Assembly (NCBI GenBank): GCA_947372535.1
Contig: CANBUA010000264.1
Location: 1-6,531 of the forward strand
DNA length: 6,531 nt
DNA from: Burkholderiales bacterium
Lineage (GTDB): Bacteria > Pseudomonadota > Gammaproteobacteria > Burkholderiales > Burkholderiaceae
Direction of reading: 5' to 3'
Shown here piece after piece: positions 5,092-6,531 of this stretch (positions are counted from its first letter, which is position 1; the number at the start of each line of letters is the position of its first letter). The position numbers and the translations under genes were made by a program. The notes below the pieces were generated by a model that was given only the letters and a program-made list of their open reading frames with translations, made no database searches and was not told the origin of the DNA.

Positions 5092-6473
5092 GAAGCCGCT
5101 CCTTTGGCGCTTGATGGGTCATCCGCCAATCCGCTTGGTGGCCAGACTAGGTTTCGGCCTCGGTTCTTGGCCTGGTAGAGCGCCGTGTCTGCCAGGGCGA
5201 TCAATTGCTGCGGCGAAGCATCCTTGTCCTGTGGACGCATGGTGGCCACGCCAACGCTGACCGTCACCTTTTGGTAAAGGGGGGAGCGCGCATGCGCCAT
5301 GGAAAGGGCTTCGACGGCGCTGCGCACACGCTCGCCCGCCGCGCTGGCCTGCATGGAAGCGGTCTTGCTGAGCACGGCAATGAATTCTTCGCCGCCATAA
5401 CGTGCAACCAAATCGCCCGGGCGCCTCAGGCTGTGCCGAAGCGAGCGAGCCACGCGGACCAGGCAGGCATCACCCGCCGGGTGACCGTAGTGGTCGTTGA
5501 ACATCTTGAAGTGATCCACATCGAGCATTAACAGAGAGACCTCCGTGTTGTCCATCCGCGCACGCTCCCACAACTGGCCCAGGAATTCGTCGAAGTGCCG
5601 CCGATTGGCCACTTGGGTCAGCGCATCGGAACGAGACACCCGCTCCAGCCGCGCGTTAGCCAGCCGAAGTTCATGGCTCAGTATCCGCTGACGTTTGCTG
5701 ATGAGGTAATTGTGGCGCTCCTCGTGCTCAAGTGAGTACAAGTGAAAGAGGGAAAATACAGTGGTCGAGATCAACACCAAGGCAATGGGAAAGAGCAGGG
5801 CCCAGTTGGGGTTGGGCATCATGAACGCCCCGATCCAGAAAATCCCGACGATGGCTGCGGTGTAAGGCACGGCGACCCAGAACTGGGTTCGAGTGAACAC
5901 ATTGACATAAATGATCAACATGACCAGGCCCGTGAGATAGGCCTCTGCGTGTGGGCTGTTGCTGTGCACACAAAGGTAGACCTGGATGACGGATGCATGG
6001 AGGCCCGCCACGGTGGCGAACAGCTCGCGCGTGAGCGGGCTTTTGAGGCGGCCCATCAACCACATGCCGATCAGCACCGAGGGCGTGTAGATCCAAACCC
6101 TGAGCATCACGCCCAAGTCGAACATGTCATTGACCATCGCATAGTCGGAGATCAGGAACAGGTTGATGACGAAAGCGACGATGGTGCCCGCCGTGATCAT
6201 GAATTTCAAACGCGCCGGGGCTGTGTCCTGGTTGTAGAGCTCTTCAAGCAACGCCGGGAAGCGCAGCGTGGGAAATCCCCCCGACAGGGTTTGCTCGATC
6301 AGCGCGGAGGCTTCGGCCGCCACGGGAGGGGGCATGTCGTCCACGGTCATGCTGCCATGGTCGATGCACTCGTCGTCCTCGATCGAGGGTTCGCCGATGT
6401 GTGGCGAACTCGCTGGCATGGGGGAGGATCCAGTCAATGCCGACACGCGTTTACCTTGTTGAGAAGACACCAT
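5088..6473 (-). CDS. Membrane-bound GGDEF diguanylate cyclase with intact I-site; 5' end uncertain
   Basis: From ATG 6473 the protein has 461 residues. About 70 N-terminal residues look disordered and acidic. Six hydrophobic segments follow at about 92-110, 119-139, 154-170, 179-194, 197-217 and 225-244, then a charged helical linker (246-280) and a GGDEF domain. Catalytic marks are DVDHFK at 318-323, NDHYGHPAGD at 326-335 and RYGGEEF at 358-364. R351-P-G-D354 forms the RxxD inhibitory site five residues before GGEEF, so feedback inhibition by c-di-GMP is expected. It heads the visible pair, overlaps the next cyclase by 4 bp and shares its layout, pointing to tandem duplication. The start is not settled: the frame is open to the window edge, TTG 6527 is possible, and GTG 6446 has an AAGG at good spacing. 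ATG 6473 has no clear Shine-Dalgarno. The extra residues from TTG are Ser/Cys-rich and look non-native. The stop and the domain call are firm. Confidence 0.88.
   Translation of the reverse strand: MVSSQQGKRVSALTGSSPMPASSPHIGEPSIEDDECIDHGSMTVDDMPPPVAAEASALIEQTLSGGFPTLRFPALLEELYNQDTAPARLKFMITAGTIVAFVINLFLISDYAMVNDMFDLGVMLRVWIYTPSVLIGMWLMGRLKSPLTRELFATVAGLHASVIQVYLCVHSNSPHAEAYLTGLVMLIIYVNVFTRTQFWVAVPYTAAIVGIFWIGAFMMPNPNWALLFPIALVLISTTVFSLFHLYSLEHEERHNYLISKRQRILSHELRLANARLERVSRSDALTQVANRRHFDEFLGQLWERARMDNTEVSLLMLDVDHFKMFNDHYGHPAGDACLVRVARSLRHSLRRPGDLVARYGGEEFIAVLSKTASMQASAAGERVRSAVEALSMAHARSPLYQKVTVSVGVATMRPQDKDASPQQLIALADTALYQAKNRGRNLVWPPSGLADDPSSAKGAAS
5099..5105 (-). promoter_or_regulatory. 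Ribosome binding site selecting the TTG start of the second cyclase
   Basis: On the minus strand AAAGGAG spans 5105-5099 and ends seven bases before TTG 5091. It lies inside the coding end of the upstream cyclase gene. The strong site explains how a weak TTG codon could be used, and together with the TTGA overlap it supports coupled translation of the two cyclases. Confidence 0.75.
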
Positions 6474-6531
6474 GGAGATGGCGCAGGATGGGCAACGGCT
6501 GGAACAAGAGGACACGCTCCCAGGCAATGCG

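Noticed and set aside
5728..6096. Shadow open frames inside the cyclase genes on both strands
   Set aside because: They overlap conserved membrane or GGDEF coding in another frame, have no ribosome site or domain, and read as low-complexity His/Arg/Gln-rich translation.
5088..6527. TTG 6527 as start of the upstream cyclase
   Set aside because: It would add 18 Ser/Cys-rich residues without visible support, and the upstream sequence needed to judge a ribosome site is cut off. It is kept as an open alternative to ATG 6473.

Overview
The window looks like chromosomal DNA from a GC-rich proteobacterium. A betaproteobacterium of the Burkholderiales type is my best guess, from general codon and protein character only; no rRNA, tRNA or marker gene is present to prove it. 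There are five protein genes on the minus strand and one small gene on the plus strand. I see no insertion sequence, CRISPR array, tRNA or rRNA.

Left block (1-3161, minus strand, transcribed right to left): two neighbouring, distantly paralogous stand-alone condensation-domain-like acyltransferases (3161-1803 and 1731-418) are followed by the N-terminal part of a probable Fe(II)/2-oxoglutarate dioxygenase of the TauD/TfdA type (356-1), which runs off the left edge. The gaps are 71 and 61 bp, so this is probably one operon. It looks like the promoter-proximal end of an uncharacterised tailoring, acylation or nonribosomal-type biosynthetic locus whose core lies outside the window.

Middle (3162-3867): a 408-bp intergenic region with a strongly AT-rich segment, overlapping inverted repeats and a candidate minus-strand promoter separates the block from a divergent 59-codon gene (3570-3749). 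Its N-terminus matches the double-glycine-type leader of bacteriocins, microcins and peptide pheromones, here in the Gly-Ala variant. It predicts a 44-residue, cationic, Gly/Ala/Val-rich, cysteine-free mature peptide. A good rho-independent terminator follows it.

Right block (3868-6473, minus strand): two tandem, translationally coupled membrane diguanylate cyclases share a six-helix membrane region, a helical linker and a GGEEF catalytic domain. The upstream one keeps the RxxD inhibitory site; the downstream one has lost its arginine. They converge on the small peptide gene.

Putting it together: the most unusual element is the secreted-peptide precursor set between an acyltransferase/dioxygenase operon and a c-di-GMP synthase pair. 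A functional link among the three parts is conjecture. No C39-peptidase ABC exporter or immunity gene is visible here.
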